Below are positions 34,896-44,417 of a stretch of 64,000 bases of DNA, in pieces. The translations under genes were made by a program, and so were the position numbers. Source of the DNA: Prochlorococcus marinus CUG1438 (GTDB lineage Bacteria > Cyanobacteriota > Cyanobacteriia > PCC-6307 > Cyanobiaceae). Numbering within the stretch: position 1 is the stretch's first letter; every line of letters begins with the position of its first letter. The notes below the pieces were generated by a model. That model was not told where the DNA came from and made no database searches. It was given only the letters and a program-made list of their open reading frames with translations. The DNA is taken from contig JAEPLS010000001.1 in NCBI GenBank assembly GCA_017644325.1, forward strand, positions 744,001 through 808,000, written 5' to 3'.

Positions 34896-35498
34896 ATGAA
34901 ATATTTTTTACCCCTTATAATTGTATTTTCAATATTCATTAACCCTTTAAATACTATTGCAGAAGAATTGATTCTTGCAGGAGGTTGTTTTTGGTGTTTA
35001 GAACATGACTTAGAGTCATTAAAGGGGATAAATTTTGTACAAAGTGGTTATTCAGGTGGTGATTTACAAAATCCAACCTACGAAAATCATGAAGGGCATC
35101 AGGAAGTTGTTTTGGTAGACTATGATTCCCAATTGGTCACTTTACCTGAGATACTTAGACTCTATTTCAGAAATATTGATCCTTTGGACGCTAAGGGTCA
35201 ATTTTGTGATCGTGGAGATTCTTATAGGCCTGTGATCTTTTTTAAAGATGAAACTGATAAAAGTTATGAAACAAATGCAATTGTTTCGGCCTCTAATGAA
35301 TTACGAGTGCCCTTAGAAAAGATATCAGTAGAACTAAAACCGAAAGGTCAATTTTGGTTGGCTGAAGAATATCATCAGGATTTTGCTGAGAAAAATGAAT
35401 TGAAATACAAGTTCTATAGATTCTCTTGTGGGAGAGATCAGAGGTTGGATAAATTATGGGGGAATAACGCTAGATCAAAAAATCTCTGGACTGAATGA
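34896..35498 (+). CDS. msrA: exported peptide methionine sulfoxide reductase A
   Basis: MsrA reduces S-methionine sulfoxide in damaged proteins. The catalytic Cys is C31 in GGCFWCLE, followed by QSGYSGGDLQNPTYENH and AEEYHQDF. With the ATG at 34896 the protein is 200 residues and carries a hydrophobic signal peptide (about 1-22, ending TIAEE) before the domain. Most MsrA proteins are cytoplasmic, so this one is likely periplasmic or lumenal and would repair oxidised envelope proteins. It sits 16 bases after lpxB. Confidence 0.93.
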   Translation: MKYFLPLIIVFSIFINPLNTIAEELILAGGCFWCLEHDLESLKGINFVQSGYSGGDLQNPTYENHEGHQEVVLVDYDSQLVTLPEILRLYFRNIDPLDAKGQFCDRGDSYRPVIFFKDETDKSYETNAIVSASNELRVPLEKISVELKPKGQFWLAEEYHQDFAEKNELKYKFYRFSCGRDQRLDKLWGNNARSKNLWTE

Positions 35499-35510
35499 TT
35501 TTAAATATGG

Positions 35511-36983
35511 TTATTTATTTTTAATCCATTGAACAAGAGTTTTAACTCCAAAACCAGTTGCACCTGATGGATTAATCCCCTTATTCTTATCAGTCCAACA
35601 TGTCCCAGCTATATCGATATGAGCCCATTTAATCTCTTTATCAAAGAATTCCTCTAAAAATAAAGCAGCAGTTATTGACCCTCCTGCTCTAGGGCCTGTA
35701 TTTTTCATATCAGCTATATGCGACTTTAACCCTTCTTTATAAGATTTTTGTAAAGGCATTTGCCATAGGTCTTCTCCAGCTTGGGCTGATGCAACTTTTA
35801 GCTCATTTGCTAGATCATTATTATTGCTCCAGAAACCAGCTACATCATTCCCTAATGCAACAACAATAGCTCCTGTTAGAGTGGCAAGATCTATTATTGA
35901 ATCCGGTTTCAAATTGGATGCATAAGTTAAAGCATCAGCTAATGTGAGCCTACCCTCTGCATCAGTGTTATTTATTTCAATTGTTTTACCATTAGATGCC
36001 TTAACTACATCTCCAGGATGCACTGCAGATCCATTTATCATGTTTTCGCAAGCTGCCACAATAAAATGTATTTCTAGTCCCTTGGGTTTTATTGCTCCAA
36101 GTGCTTTTGCCGCTCCTAACACTGCAGCGCTTCCGCCCATGTCATATTTCATCATTTCAATTTGAGAGGCTCCGACTTTCAGGTTGTATCCTCCAGAATC
36201 AAAGGTTAGACCCTTCCCAACAAGCGCAATCTTTTCTTTTATAGGACCTTCTGACTTCAAAGTAAGATGTATAAATTTAGGATCTAGATCAGAACCTTTT
36301 GCTACAGCTAAATATGCTCCCATTCCTAAATCTTCGCATTCTTTTGCCTCTAAGATTTTTACTTCCAAGCCATGATCTTTTGCTATTCGAGAGGCTTGTA
36401 TAGACATTTCCTGAGGTGTAAGACTATTTGGAGGAGCGGCTACAAGTCTTCTAGCTAGTTCTACACCTTCACATATTTTATCTGTATCTTCAAAGCTAAT
36501 ATTCTCAAATTTTTTTAAATTCAAAAACTCTATTTCTTTAAGAACTTTCTCTTCATCTTTTTTCTTGTTGAATCTATTGTCCTTGTAAGCAGATAATCTG
36601 ACTGACTCTGCTAATTGATTAATTTCTAGCTGTGAATTTATTAATTCCCAAGGAAGCAAGATGCTGATTTTTTCATTTTTATCAACAGTTTTCCTAATTA
36701 GATTTCCTATGGAGTTTTCTATATCACTTTTATTGAGATCTTTCGATTTGCCAAGTCCAACTATTATTAAAGTTTCTAATTTTTGATCTAAAAATTCAAA
36801 GCATAGAGTTTTTTCTTTTTCTCCTTTGAATTTTTTTTGAGTAACTTTTTTTAGTAATAATTTCGGGTCAACAACAAATTTTATTTTTTCCAGTTGGCTT
36901 GAAATTTCTTCCTCTAAAACCCCAAAAATTAATGAAGCGCCTTGCCAGTTATCTAGATTTTTTTGGAATGTGGAAAATTGCAT
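35511..36983 (-). CDS. pepA: leucyl aminopeptidase (M17)
   Basis: PepA removes N-terminal residues from peptides in the cytoplasm; some homologues also bind DNA. The M17 metal motifs are present: [15 protein letters not shown], the NTDAEGRL signature and the region [14 protein letters not shown]. The protein has 490 residues including the N-terminal alpha/beta domain. It is convergent with msrA with 12 bases between stops. Confidence 0.95.
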   Translation of the reverse strand: MQFSTFQKNLDNWQGASLIFGVLEEEISSQLEKIKFVVDPKLLLKKVTQKKFKGEKEKTLCFEFLDQKLETLIIVGLGKSKDLNKSDIENSIGNLIRKTVDKNEKISILLPWELINSQLEINQLAESVRLSAYKDNRFNKKKDEEKVLKEIEFLNLKKFENISFEDTDKICEGVELARRLVAAPPNSLTPQEMSIQASRIAKDHGLEVKILEAKECEDLGMGAYLAVAKGSDLDPKFIHLTLKSEGPIKEKIALVGKGLTFDSGGYNLKVGASQIEMMKYDMGGSAAVLGAAKALGAIKPKGLEIHFIVAACENMINGSAVHPGDVVKASNGKTIEINNTDAEGRLTLADALTYASNLKPDSIIDLATLTGAIVVALGNDVAGFWSNNNDLANELKVASAQAGEDLWQMPLQKSYKEGLKSHIADMKNTGPRAGGSITAALFLEEFFDKEIKWAHIDIAGTCWTDKNKGINPSGATGFGVKTLVQWIKNK

Positions 36984-37007
36984 TTGTAAAATAGATTTAA
37001 TTAACTT

Positions 37008-37619
37008 TTAGTTGTTTGTGAAAGTAGTTGCCCACCTATGCCGGGTTTCTTTATTAAAAGGTGGTAACCATAAATATATCAGTTGCTGTTCTAATTTACG
37101 CCTTAATTTTACTTCTTTAGGTACATCTAAGAAGAAACGAATATCTTGGTGACTTGAGAGGTTGTTATTAGCTAAGGCTTCCTTATAGTTCATAAGGTAA
37201 TTTTTACAGTCATGTTCTCCCTTCCATCTTTTATTTGCTGAATTTGTTTCTCCTATATATAGGATTATTTTAGAACTCTCCATCGAGTCAATCACAAAAT
37301 ACATTGCTGGACCATTATGTATATATTGATTAGTTCTCCAGAAGTTCAATGATAATGGCTGAAGGGAAAACGGATCAATTTTTCTTTCATCAAAAATTTT
37401 ATTTATAGGAAGGCTTGTTTGACACAAAGTTTTATTTTGAGCATCTTTTGAAATTTTAAATTGGTGATTATGGATTCTATTTCTCCATTCAGTTAGGATT
37501 TCGCCCTTGATTTTTAGATTATTTGAGTGTTGAAAATTAATTGATGTATTTACATTTGAACCAAATAATTCAAATTGTCTCTCTTGATTTGAATTATTAT
37601 TTACTTTGAATTTTTCCAA
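37008..37619 (-). CDS. orphan GIY-YIG nuclease-like protein
   Basis: The last 100 residues look like a GIY-YIG nuclease domain: MYFVI (106-110), YIGET (121-125), R131, H136, the metal-ligand-like E177 and N189 in the closing segment. The first 100 residues have no recognisable domain and are Asn-rich. The domain order differs from UvrC (N-terminal GIY-YIG plus UvrBC and HhH domains). It could be a DNA-repair or selfish-element-derived nuclease, or a repurposed fold. It sits 24 bases after pepA's start on the same strand, and is otherwise isolated. Confidence 0.68.
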   Translation of the reverse strand: MEKFKVNNNSNQERQFELFGSNVNTSINFQHSNNLKIKGEILTEWRNRIHNHQFKISKDAQNKTLCQTSLPINKIFDERKIDPFSLQPLSLNFWRTNQYIHNGPAMYFVIDSMESSKIILYIGETNSANKRWKGEHDCKNYLMNYKEALANNNLSSHQDIRFFLDVPKEVKLRRKLEQQLIYLWLPPFNKETRHRWATTFTNN

Positions 37620-37770
37620 TATTTTTGAAACATGTCTACTAAATTTAATTCTGAATAAATATAAATCAAAGAATTATTTATAAACTAAAATTTATTAATG
37701 TTCTAATCAATTTAAAAGATTCTTGTTATCTTGTAATTGAGCCTTAATCTTGCGAAGTAAAAAAATAGAA

Positions 37771-38094
37771 ATGGGATTTTTTGAATCTGACATCGTTCAA
37801 GAAGAAGCTAAAAAGCTTTTTACAGATTACCAAGAACTTATGAAACTTGGCTCTGATTATGGAAAATTTGATAGAGAAGGGAAAAAAATGTTTATCAAAA
37901 AAATGGAATCTCTTATGGATCGTTATAAGGTTTTTATGAAGAGATTTGAATTGTCTGAAGATTTTCAAGCCAAAATGACAGTAGAACAATTAAAGACACA
38001 GTTAAGTCAATTTGGGATTACTCCTGATCAAATGTTCGATCAGATGAATAAAACCTTAATAAGAATGAAGGATGAACTTGATAAAACTTCTTAA
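37771..38094 (+). CDS. DUF1825 family protein
   Basis: The 107-residue, Lys/Glu-rich, all-helical protein matches DUF1825 (GFFESDIVQEEAKKLF at the start, MKRFELSEDFQAKMTVEQLK in the middle), a cyanobacterial family of unknown function. The ATG at 37771 fits the family start; a TTG at 37750 would add seven residues. It precedes tyrS by 19 bases. Confidence 0.85.
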   Translation: MGFFESDIVQEEAKKLFTDYQELMKLGSDYGKFDREGKKMFIKKMESLMDRYKVFMKRFELSEDFQAKMTVEQLKTQLSQFGITPDQMFDQMNKTLIRMKDELDKTS

Positions 38095-38113
38095 ATTTAA
38101 CGTTTAAATCTTC

Positions 38114-39352
38114 ATGTTAGATAATTTAATAGTGCCATCATGGTTGTCAAGAGGAATAGAAGAATATTTCCCAATTAAGGGAACAGATCAAACTTTCTCG
38201 GAGATAATTGATCATGCGAAAAAAAATAATAAAAAATTAAGGGTTAAACTTGGAATCGATCCAACTGGAACTGATATTCATCTTGGGCACAGCATATTGT
38301 TCAAAAAACTTAGGGCATTCCAAGATAATGGACATGTTGCAGTTTTAATTATTGGAGATTTTACTGCTCAAATTGGAGACCCAACTGGAAAAAATAAAAC
38401 AAGAGTACAGTTATCGGAAAAACAAGTTAGGGATAATGCAAAAACATACTTAACCCAACTAGGAATGGGTAAACCAGCTAATGAATCTATTTTAGATTTT
38501 GATTCAAAAGATAGAATAGAAATCAGATATAACAGCGAATGGTTAAAAGGATTAGACCTTAATTCGATAATTAAATTAATGGGGAGTGCAACAGTCAGCC
38601 AAATGCTAGCTAAGGAGGAATTTAATAAAAGGTACACTTCACAAGTTCCAATTGCTTTGCATGAATTTTTATATCCACTATTACAAGGTTATGATTCCGT
38701 GGTTGTTCAATCAGATATTGAGCTTGGAGGTACTGATCAGAAATTTAATATCGCAATAGGAAGAGATCTTCAAAGGCATTTTAAACAAGAACCTCAATTT
38801 GGAGTTCTTTTACCAATTTTGACAGGTTTAGATGGAATTAAGAAGATGAGTAAATCTGAATTTAACACCGTCGGTTTAACCGAAGATCCACTTTCAATGT
38901 ATTCAAAATTAGAAAAAGTACCCGATAATATAATACCTACCTATTTTGAATTACTTACTGAATTAGATTTAAGTTTGCTTGATAACTCAAATCCTCGTGA
39001 ATTACAGAGAAGAATGGCTTTAGAAGTTACTACTTTGTTCCACGGAGCTGAAGAAGCATTAAAGGCGCAATCAAACTGCGAAAAATTATTTCTTGGACAT
39101 AAAGAAAAAGTTGGAGAAATTCCAGAGATTTCATTAAAAGAAATAGCTTTTCCAGTTAAGTTTTTTTACTTGCTAAGTGCGCTAAAACTTTTCAAATCTA
39201 GCAGCGAATCCAAAAGATCTATTAAAGGTGGGGGTGTAAAAATTGATAGTCAGAAAGTAATAAATCCTGATTTAGTTTTTAATTCAAAAAATGATTTGGA
39301 AGGTAAAATTTTGCAAATTGGAAAAAAAATAATTAAGAGGTTTGAAAACTGA
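38114..39352 (+). CDS. tyrS: tyrosyl-tRNA synthetase
   Basis: TyrS charges tRNA-Tyr with tyrosine. The class I signatures are seen as IHLGHSILF (HIGH) and IKKMSKSEF (KMSKS). The C-terminal S4-like RNA-binding region lies near residues 350-412 (KGGGVKID). The protein has 412 residues, and pyrF starts six bases after it, suggesting an operon. Confidence 0.95.
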   Translation: MLDNLIVPSWLSRGIEEYFPIKGTDQTFSEIIDHAKKNNKKLRVKLGIDPTGTDIHLGHSILFKKLRAFQDNGHVAVLIIGDFTAQIGDPTGKNKTRVQLSEKQVRDNAKTYLTQLGMGKPANESILDFDSKDRIEIRYNSEWLKGLDLNSIIKLMGSATVSQMLAKEEFNKRYTSQVPIALHEFLYPLLQGYDSVVVQSDIELGGTDQKFNIAIGRDLQRHFKQEPQFGVLLPILTGLDGIKKMSKSEFNTVGLTEDPLSMYSKLEKVPDNIIPTYFELLTELDLSLLDNSNPRELQRRMALEVTTLFHGAEEALKAQSNCEKLFLGHKEKVGEIPEISLKEIAFPVKFFYLLSALKLFKSSSESKRSIKGGGVKIDSQKVINPDLVFNSKNDLEGKILQIGKKIIKRFEN

Positions 39353-39358
39353 AAATTG

Positions 39359-40087
39359 ATGAATAATAGATTTAATTCAGAAGATAAAATAATATTGGCA
39401 ATTGATGGATTAGATGTAAATCAAGCAAAATTACTTTTGGAAAAATGTCCTAATATCAAGTGGGTGAAAGTTGGTTTAGAGCTTTTTGTTAGGGAAGGTC
39501 CAAGAGTTATTGAAATATTAAAAGGTTTAAATAAAAAAATTTTTTTAGATTTAAAATTTCATGATATTCCAAATACAATGCGTGCATCATGTTTCGAAGT
39601 TTCAAAATTAGGAGTTGATATAATTTCTATACACGCTTCAGCGGGTTTAAAAGCACTTAAGGATTCGAAGAAAGCATCTTTAGAGGGAGCCACCTCAGTA
39701 AGTGTTAAACCTCCATTTGTTGTTGGAATAACTGTTTTAACAAGCTTTTCTCTTAAAGATTTTCAAACTGATCTTGATAGAAATAATTCAATTGAAGAAA
39801 ATGTATTGAGACTTGCAAAATTATCTTTTGATGCTGGATTAGATGGATGTGTTTGTTCCCCTTGGGAGGTAAAAATGTTGAGATCTATTTATAAGAATAA
39901 TTTTGAACTTATTACACCAGGTATCAGATTAAATATTGATAGTAAAGATGATCAAAATAGAATTATGACTCCCTATGAAGCTATAGAGAATGGAGCTTCT
40001 AAGCTAGTCATTGGTAGATCAATATCAAAAGCTATAGATCCTAATAAAGCTCTAATAGAAATATTTAAATCTATTGATTCTGATTAA
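39359..40087 (+). CDS. pyrF: orotidine 5'-phosphate decarboxylase
   Basis: PyrF makes UMP from OMP, the last pyrimidine step. The catalytic [10 protein letters not shown] motif (Lys/Asp tetrad) and the TPGIRL phosphate-binding region near residue 190 are present. The ATG at 39359 gives 242 residues; an adjacent in-frame TTG at 39356 adds one. Its 3' end overlaps the convergent plsY by 17 bases. Confidence 0.95.
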   Translation: MNNRFNSEDKIILAIDGLDVNQAKLLLEKCPNIKWVKVGLELFVREGPRVIEILKGLNKKIFLDLKFHDIPNTMRASCFEVSKLGVDIISIHASAGLKALKDSKKASLEGATSVSVKPPFVVGITVLTSFSLKDFQTDLDRNNSIEENVLRLAKLSFDAGLDGCVCSPWEVKMLRSIYKNNFELITPGIRLNIDSKDDQNRIMTPYEAIENGASKLVIGRSISKAIDPNKALIEIFKSIDSD

Positions 40088-40664
40088 TTTTGGACTCTTC
40101 TCCTTTAAGTAATCTTTTTATGTTTGTTCTATGTTTCCAAATTACTAATAAAGCCACAATTAAACTTATAAAAAAATAAGGGTGCATAAATTTACCTAAG
40201 TAAAAAAACATAAAAATAGGAAGTAAGATTGCTGCTGAAATACTGGATAAAGAAACAAATTTAGTTTTTGTTAGGACTATTAAAAAAATACCAAGAGATG
40301 CGAGTCCAACTTTCCAAGAAAGAGCTAAAAACATACCTAATCCAGTTGCAACCGCTTTCCCTCCTTTACATCTAAGCCATATTGGCCAAATGTGTCCTGA
40401 GATAGCGGATATCCCTGCTAAAACTTCTATTAATCCTTGATCTGTATAATATTGAGCAATTTTTACTGCAAGAAGGCCTTTCCCAACGTCAATTATAAAT
40501 ACAAAAAGTGCTGGCCATTTCCCAACATTTCTTAAAACATTTGTGGCACCTGTAGATCCAGAACCTATAGTTCTTAGATCTATATTTTTGAGATATTTCC
40601 CAATTAAAAAACCTGTCGGAAGTGATCCTAAAAGATAACTTGTAAAAATTATTAAGATATTCAT
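40071..40664 (-). CDS. plsY: acyl-phosphate:glycerol-3-phosphate acyltransferase
   Basis: PlsY makes lysophosphatidic acid at the inner membrane from acyl-phosphate and glycerol-3-phosphate. The five-helix protein of 197 residues has the family motifs [23 protein letters not shown] and [12 protein letters not shown]. It is the first lipid-synthesis gene in a set with DUF3086, DUF3119 and the MlaE permease on the same strand, with 5 bases to DUF3086. Confidence 0.95.
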   Translation of the reverse strand: MNILIIFTSYLLGSLPTGFLIGKYLKNIDLRTIGSGSTGATNVLRNVGKWPALFVFIIDVGKGLLAVKIAQYYTDQGLIEVLAGISAISGHIWPIWLRCKGGKAVATGLGMFLALSWKVGLASLGIFLIVLTKTKFVSLSSISAAILLPIFMFFYLGKFMHPYFFISLIVALLVIWKHRTNIKRLLKGEESKINQNQ

Positions 40665-40669
40665 AAAGC

Positions 40670-41677
40670 TTAGTTTAGTTCAAGATCATCGTAAATTTCA
40701 TTATCTGAACCAGCAAATGCAACCCATAATGGGAATTGAAGTATTGGGATTTCAACAGAGGTCTCTGATGCATCAATGATAATAAATGGCAATTCTTCAT
40801 TGGCTTCTAATCTGTCAGCTCTTTCGATGACACCTTCAGGTCTTTCAAAAAGAACAATCCCGCTATTAGGTCCAAAGTCATCCCTAGTGAGACCTAGTGA
40901 ATCTTGCAGAATTCTTCTCCATTCACCTAATCTTTCAGGCTGTGAAGCTAAAATTAGGGTCTGAAACTGATCTCCATATAATTCGCCAAGAATAGATATA
41001 AAACCCGCTGATAGTAAGGCATTTTTTTGCCGAGATCCTCTACTTTCAAGAGAACCTCTTCCGCCCATGTTAAAGAACCAATCATCCATAATTTCTATAT
41101 CCGACGAATCAAGACTCCTCCTTAATTTCCAAGGTTCAGCATAAAAATCAGGTTGCTCTGTGAAACTTGAAAAGCAACTTTTTATAATCTCTTCATCTGG
41201 TTTAAATGTTTCAGAAAGAGCTGGAACTTTTACCACATTATTTGTGATATTGTTTTGCTTTTTCTCATCAAGGGGAGATGGCTTTACGATTATTGGTTGA
41301 GAAACTAATTCTAGTTTCTCTACGTTTTGTGAAAGATTCTGCAAAGCTCCAGTTAAATACTCTTGAAAGCCTTTAACTCTTTTAGCTATATTATCTGACT
41401 GCCCTTTAAAATTTGACTCAATATCTTTTTCAATTTCATTTTTTTTTGTTTCTAACTCTTTTATTTCTTTAACTAAAGAGTCTTTTTTTGAGACGAGATC
41501 TCTAAAAATCTCATTAGAGATTTCATCAAAAGATTTATTTGGGTTGCTGTTTTTTGAGGTAATATTTTTTGGCGTTGCATTTCTCTTACTAATTTGTTTG
41601 GTTTTATTATCTGAAATTGACTTATCTAGTATTGGCTCCTTCTCAGGATTATTGTTTGAAATTTCTTTATTGGTCAT
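40670..41677 (-). CDS. DUF3086 domain protein with coiled-coil N-terminus
   Basis: The 335-residue protein has a disordered Lys/Asn/Ser-rich start, a coiled coil (about 60-105; [18 protein letters not shown]), and a C-terminal DUF3086 domain (about 165-335; [20 protein letters not shown], then [20 protein letters not shown]). DUF3086 is a cyanobacterial family of unknown function. Its constant neighbourhood here with plsY and the MlaE/DUF3119 pair suggests envelope lipid work, but that is inference. Confidence 0.8.
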   Translation of the reverse strand: MTNKEISNNNPEKEPILDKSISDNKTKQISKRNATPKNITSKNSNPNKSFDEISNEIFRDLVSKKDSLVKEIKELETKKNEIEKDIESNFKGQSDNIAKRVKGFQEYLTGALQNLSQNVEKLELVSQPIIVKPSPLDEKKQNNITNNVVKVPALSETFKPDEEIIKSCFSSFTEQPDFYAEPWKLRRSLDSSDIEIMDDWFFNMGGRGSLESRGSRQKNALLSAGFISILGELYGDQFQTLILASQPERLGEWRRILQDSLGLTRDDFGPNSGIVLFERPEGVIERADRLEANEELPFIIIDASETSVEIPILQFPLWVAFAGSDNEIYDDLELN

Positions 41678-41712
41678 TTAAGGAATTTTGATGATTAGGC
41701 AAAGTCTGAATT

Positions 41713-42129
41713 TTAGGAATTTTTAATTTCCAAGGAGTCAACTTTTTTTATGAGCTCATCTTTTAATTGCTTTGGATTAAATAATATTGGTAATAAATGA
41801 GGGCTGGACTTTTCTCTAAAATAAAAAATACCTGGAATTATAGGGAAAAAGAATTTCCATGATATCCAGTTCTTGAATGGAAAAATTCTAATCTCTTTCC
41901 CTAATTGTAGAACGATAAAATCATCATTTGTTATTTTTATTCTTAAGGTAAATGATTGAAGCAATAAAAAAAAGCTAAAAGAAGCAAAAACTATTGTTGG
42001 TAAAGAACCAATATTCAAAAATAAAAGCATAAAACTTAGAACTATTAGAATGATTGGTAGCTGAAATGATGGTGATATTATTACTGGGTCTTCTTTTTTT
42101 GGTTTAGTGTTAAACATCGAATCATCCAA
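41713..42129 (-). CDS. DUF3119 family membrane protein
   Basis: The 138-residue protein has two membrane helices (about 23-40 and 43-62) then a beta-rich tail (KEIRIFPFKNWISWKFFFP). It matches DUF3119, which in cyanobacteria and chloroplasts neighbours or accompanies the lipid-transport permease. Its ATG overlaps the permease 3' end by eight bases. Confidence 0.8.
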   Translation of the reverse strand: MDDSMFNTKPKKEDPVIISPSFQLPIILIVLSFMLLFLNIGSLPTIVFASFSFFLLLQSFTLRIKITNDDFIVLQLGKEIRIFPFKNWISWKFFFPIIPGIFYFREKSSPHLLPILFNPKQLKDELIKKVDSLEIKNS

Positions 42130-42877
42130 ATAAAATTTGCGTTAGCAATACATCCATTAAAGATACAGTAACAAGAGTCATCACAACAGCTCCTGTAGTA
42201 CTTGTCCCAACTTCTTTTGGACCTCCTTTAGTTGTGAGTCCATATCCACAAGCAATGATTGAAATAAGTAATCCGAACACGATAGATTTTATTAACATTG
42301 AAGTTAAGTCCGAACTGGTTAAACTCACATTGCCTGATCTTACAGATGTCCAAAAAACTATTGGAGGAACTTTATAAAAAATAGTACTCCAAATTTGTCC
42401 ACTCCACAAAGCTACAGATAAAAACAAAAGACATTGTATAGGAGACATTATTATCATAGATAGCAACCTTGGAACTACTAAATATTGAATAGGTTCAGTT
42501 CTTAACATTGTAATAGCCTCAATTTGTTCTGTAACTTTCATAGTGCCCAGTTGCGCAGCATAGGCAGTGGCAACTTTCCCAGTCATTAAAGTCGCTGTTA
42601 GAAGAGGAGCCATTTCTCTGGCCATCCCAACTGCTAATAAACCTCCTATTTCACTTGAAATCCCCATGCTTGTAAGTTGAGATGCGACTTGAATATTAAA
42701 AACAGTACCTGCTGCAATTCCTGTAATTAATACAATTAACAAACTTCCAGGTCCTGATTCCATGAGTTGGTCAAAGAGATCATTTTTAGAAACTTTACCT
42801 CTAAAGATAAAATTAATTGCTTGCCCGCCAATGATTAAGCTGCTTAGAAGTCTTTTAAAAAAATTAGGGTAAAACAT
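42122..42877 (-). CDS. MlaE/TGD1-family lipid ABC transporter permease
   Basis: The 251-residue membrane protein is a permease of the MlaE family (Ycf63; plant TGD1): GPGSLLIVLITGIAAGTVFNIQ, the EIGGLLAVGMAREMAPLLTA segment, and GTMKVTEQIEAI. The family moves phospholipids between membranes. The substrate-binding (MlaD/TGD2) and ATPase (MlaF/TGD3) partners are not in the window. It lies ten bases downstream of the GPH transporter on the same strand. Confidence 0.9.
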   Translation of the reverse strand: MFYPNFFKRLLSSLIIGGQAINFIFRGKVSKNDLFDQLMESGPGSLLIVLITGIAAGTVFNIQVASQLTSMGISSEIGGLLAVGMAREMAPLLTATLMTGKVATAYAAQLGTMKVTEQIEAITMLRTEPIQYLVVPRLLSMIIMSPIQCLLFLSVALWSGQIWSTIFYKVPPIVFWTSVRSGNVSLTSSDLTSMLIKSIVFGLLISIIACGYGLTTKGGPKEVGTSTTGAVVMTLVTVSLMDVLLTQILFG

Positions 42878-42886
42878 ATCTTTATA

Positions 42887-44284
42887 TTAGTTTGTAATTG
42901 ATTTTCGATCCCATTTTCTCATGATTAAAAGACCAATTACTACCAATATTGAGGGTATAAAACCAATACATAATCTAATAGTTAATTGTGCTGAGTAGCA
43001 TTGTTCAATAATATTTAGACCACCTTTATTAACAAAGCATGATTGATAACCAGATAAATACAACAAAAATCCTAATAATTGGACACTAAAAGCGATACCA
43101 ATCTTCTGAATAAGTACCATCCAAGCAGTATATAATCCTGCGGGTTTCTCTGGATCTTCGTCTATGGCATCAGGAAGTAGTGACCATGGGATAAGAAAAG
43201 CAGTTGAAGCTCCAATGCCAATAAGACATATTATGAAAATTAAAAGAATGAACAGAAATATGTTGCCGGCATTTAGAAATAAACTATCTCCAACTCCTGA
43301 AATTTTTGACAATGAAGGTAAAAATAAAGCTGCCGTACATGAAATGATCCACATAATGGCTCCATAATTTAAAGCTGAAATCCTATTTAATTTATTTGAT
43401 ACTCTGGTCCATATTTGTAGACCCATCAAAGCACTAATTTGGAAAGGTATTGGGACCCACTTTGCAATATATGTTGGTACATTTAGTACATCTTCTACAT
43501 AAATTAACGCTACTGTTTGCATCAATTGTAAGGCGCACCAGAGGAGAATATAAAGCGTAATAACTTTTAGAAATTTTTTATTTCTGAAGATCCTTTTGAA
43601 TTGAAGTGTTATATCTTCAAATTTTCCCGAAGGCCTTCTTGCTTTTTTTGCGAATGGAGCCAATCCCCAGCAAGAAACTAATGTTGCAAAAACTGCAATA
43701 CATCCACTTATTTTACCCATTAAAAAATATTCATTTTTTGCTGATCCTTCAGAACCTAATACAGCTCCAGCAATTATTAAACCAGTTAGTCCTGCAATTA
43801 TTGAGCCAGTAAATCTAGATGCGTTTAGTCTTGTTCTTATTGCTGTTTTTTCAGAAATTTCAGTAGATAGAGCTGCAAAAGGAAGATTAATACTTGTATA
43901 AGCAGTCATTACGACTATAGAAATTATTGCATAGTAAATAGTCTTGGTTAGAACGGAACCAGTGGGTGTCCACCATATCGCGGCTAAAGAAAACCCAAGA
44001 GGAACAGATGCTACTACCATCCAAGGGATTCTAGGCCCCCATCTTGATTTGGTACGATCACTTAACCATCCAATTAAAGGATCGTTTACTGCATCCCATA
44101 TCTTTATTAACATTAATAATGAACCTGCAATTATTACTGGTAAACCTGCAGAAATAAAGAATTTGAACAGAAAAAAACCAAATTGCGTCGCGACTAAACC
44201 TGTGCCTGCATCTCCTAGCCCATAAGAGAGCATTAATCTTGTTGTTGATCTCGTAATATTTTTTTTCGAGTGTGAATTTTCCAA
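42887..44284 (-). CDS. GPH-family (glycoside-type) sugar/cation symporter
   Basis: The 465-residue protein has twelve hydrophobic helices and the family loop KIWDAVNDPLIGWLSDRTKS between helices 2 and 3, with the DPLIGW core. The N-terminal motif GLGDAGTGLV resembles the melibiose carrier family. Substrate is unknown; sugars, glycosides or organosulfonates are possible. It runs away from tRNA-Gly and the GlgX-like gene. Confidence 0.8.
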   Translation of the reverse strand: MENSHSKKNITRSTTRLMLSYGLGDAGTGLVATQFGFFLFKFFISAGLPVIIAGSLLMLIKIWDAVNDPLIGWLSDRTKSRWGPRIPWMVVASVPLGFSLAAIWWTPTGSVLTKTIYYAIISIVVMTAYTSINLPFAALSTEISEKTAIRTRLNASRFTGSIIAGLTGLIIAGAVLGSEGSAKNEYFLMGKISGCIAVFATLVSCWGLAPFAKKARRPSGKFEDITLQFKRIFRNKKFLKVITLYILLWCALQLMQTVALIYVEDVLNVPTYIAKWVPIPFQISALMGLQIWTRVSNKLNRISALNYGAIMWIISCTAALFLPSLSKISGVGDSLFLNAGNIFLFILLIFIICLIGIGASTAFLIPWSLLPDAIDEDPEKPAGLYTAWMVLIQKIGIAFSVQLLGFLLYLSGYQSCFVNKGGLNIIEQCYSAQLTIRLCIGFIPSILVVIGLLIMRKWDRKSITN

Positions 44285-44345
44285 TCTTTTTACTTTGTGG
44301 ATTGTTTGATAATGTATTATTGCAATGGTAATTCTATTACTATAT

Positions 44346-44416
44346 GCGGGCGTGGTTTAGTGGTAAAACCTCAGCCTTCCAAGCTGAAGATGCGGGTTCG
44401 ATTCCCGCCGCCCGCT
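44346..44416 (+). tRNA. tRNA-Gly (UCC)
   Basis: The cloverleaf reads GCGGGCG/CGCCCGC acceptor, D arm GTTT-AGTGGTA-AAAC, anticodon arm TCAGC-CTTCCAA-GCTGA (anticodon TCC), T arm GCGGG-TTCGATT-CCCGC and discriminator T. CCA is not encoded. The 3' end is one base from the stop of the convergent debranching-enzyme gene. Confidence 0.96.
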
Positions 44417-44417
44417 T

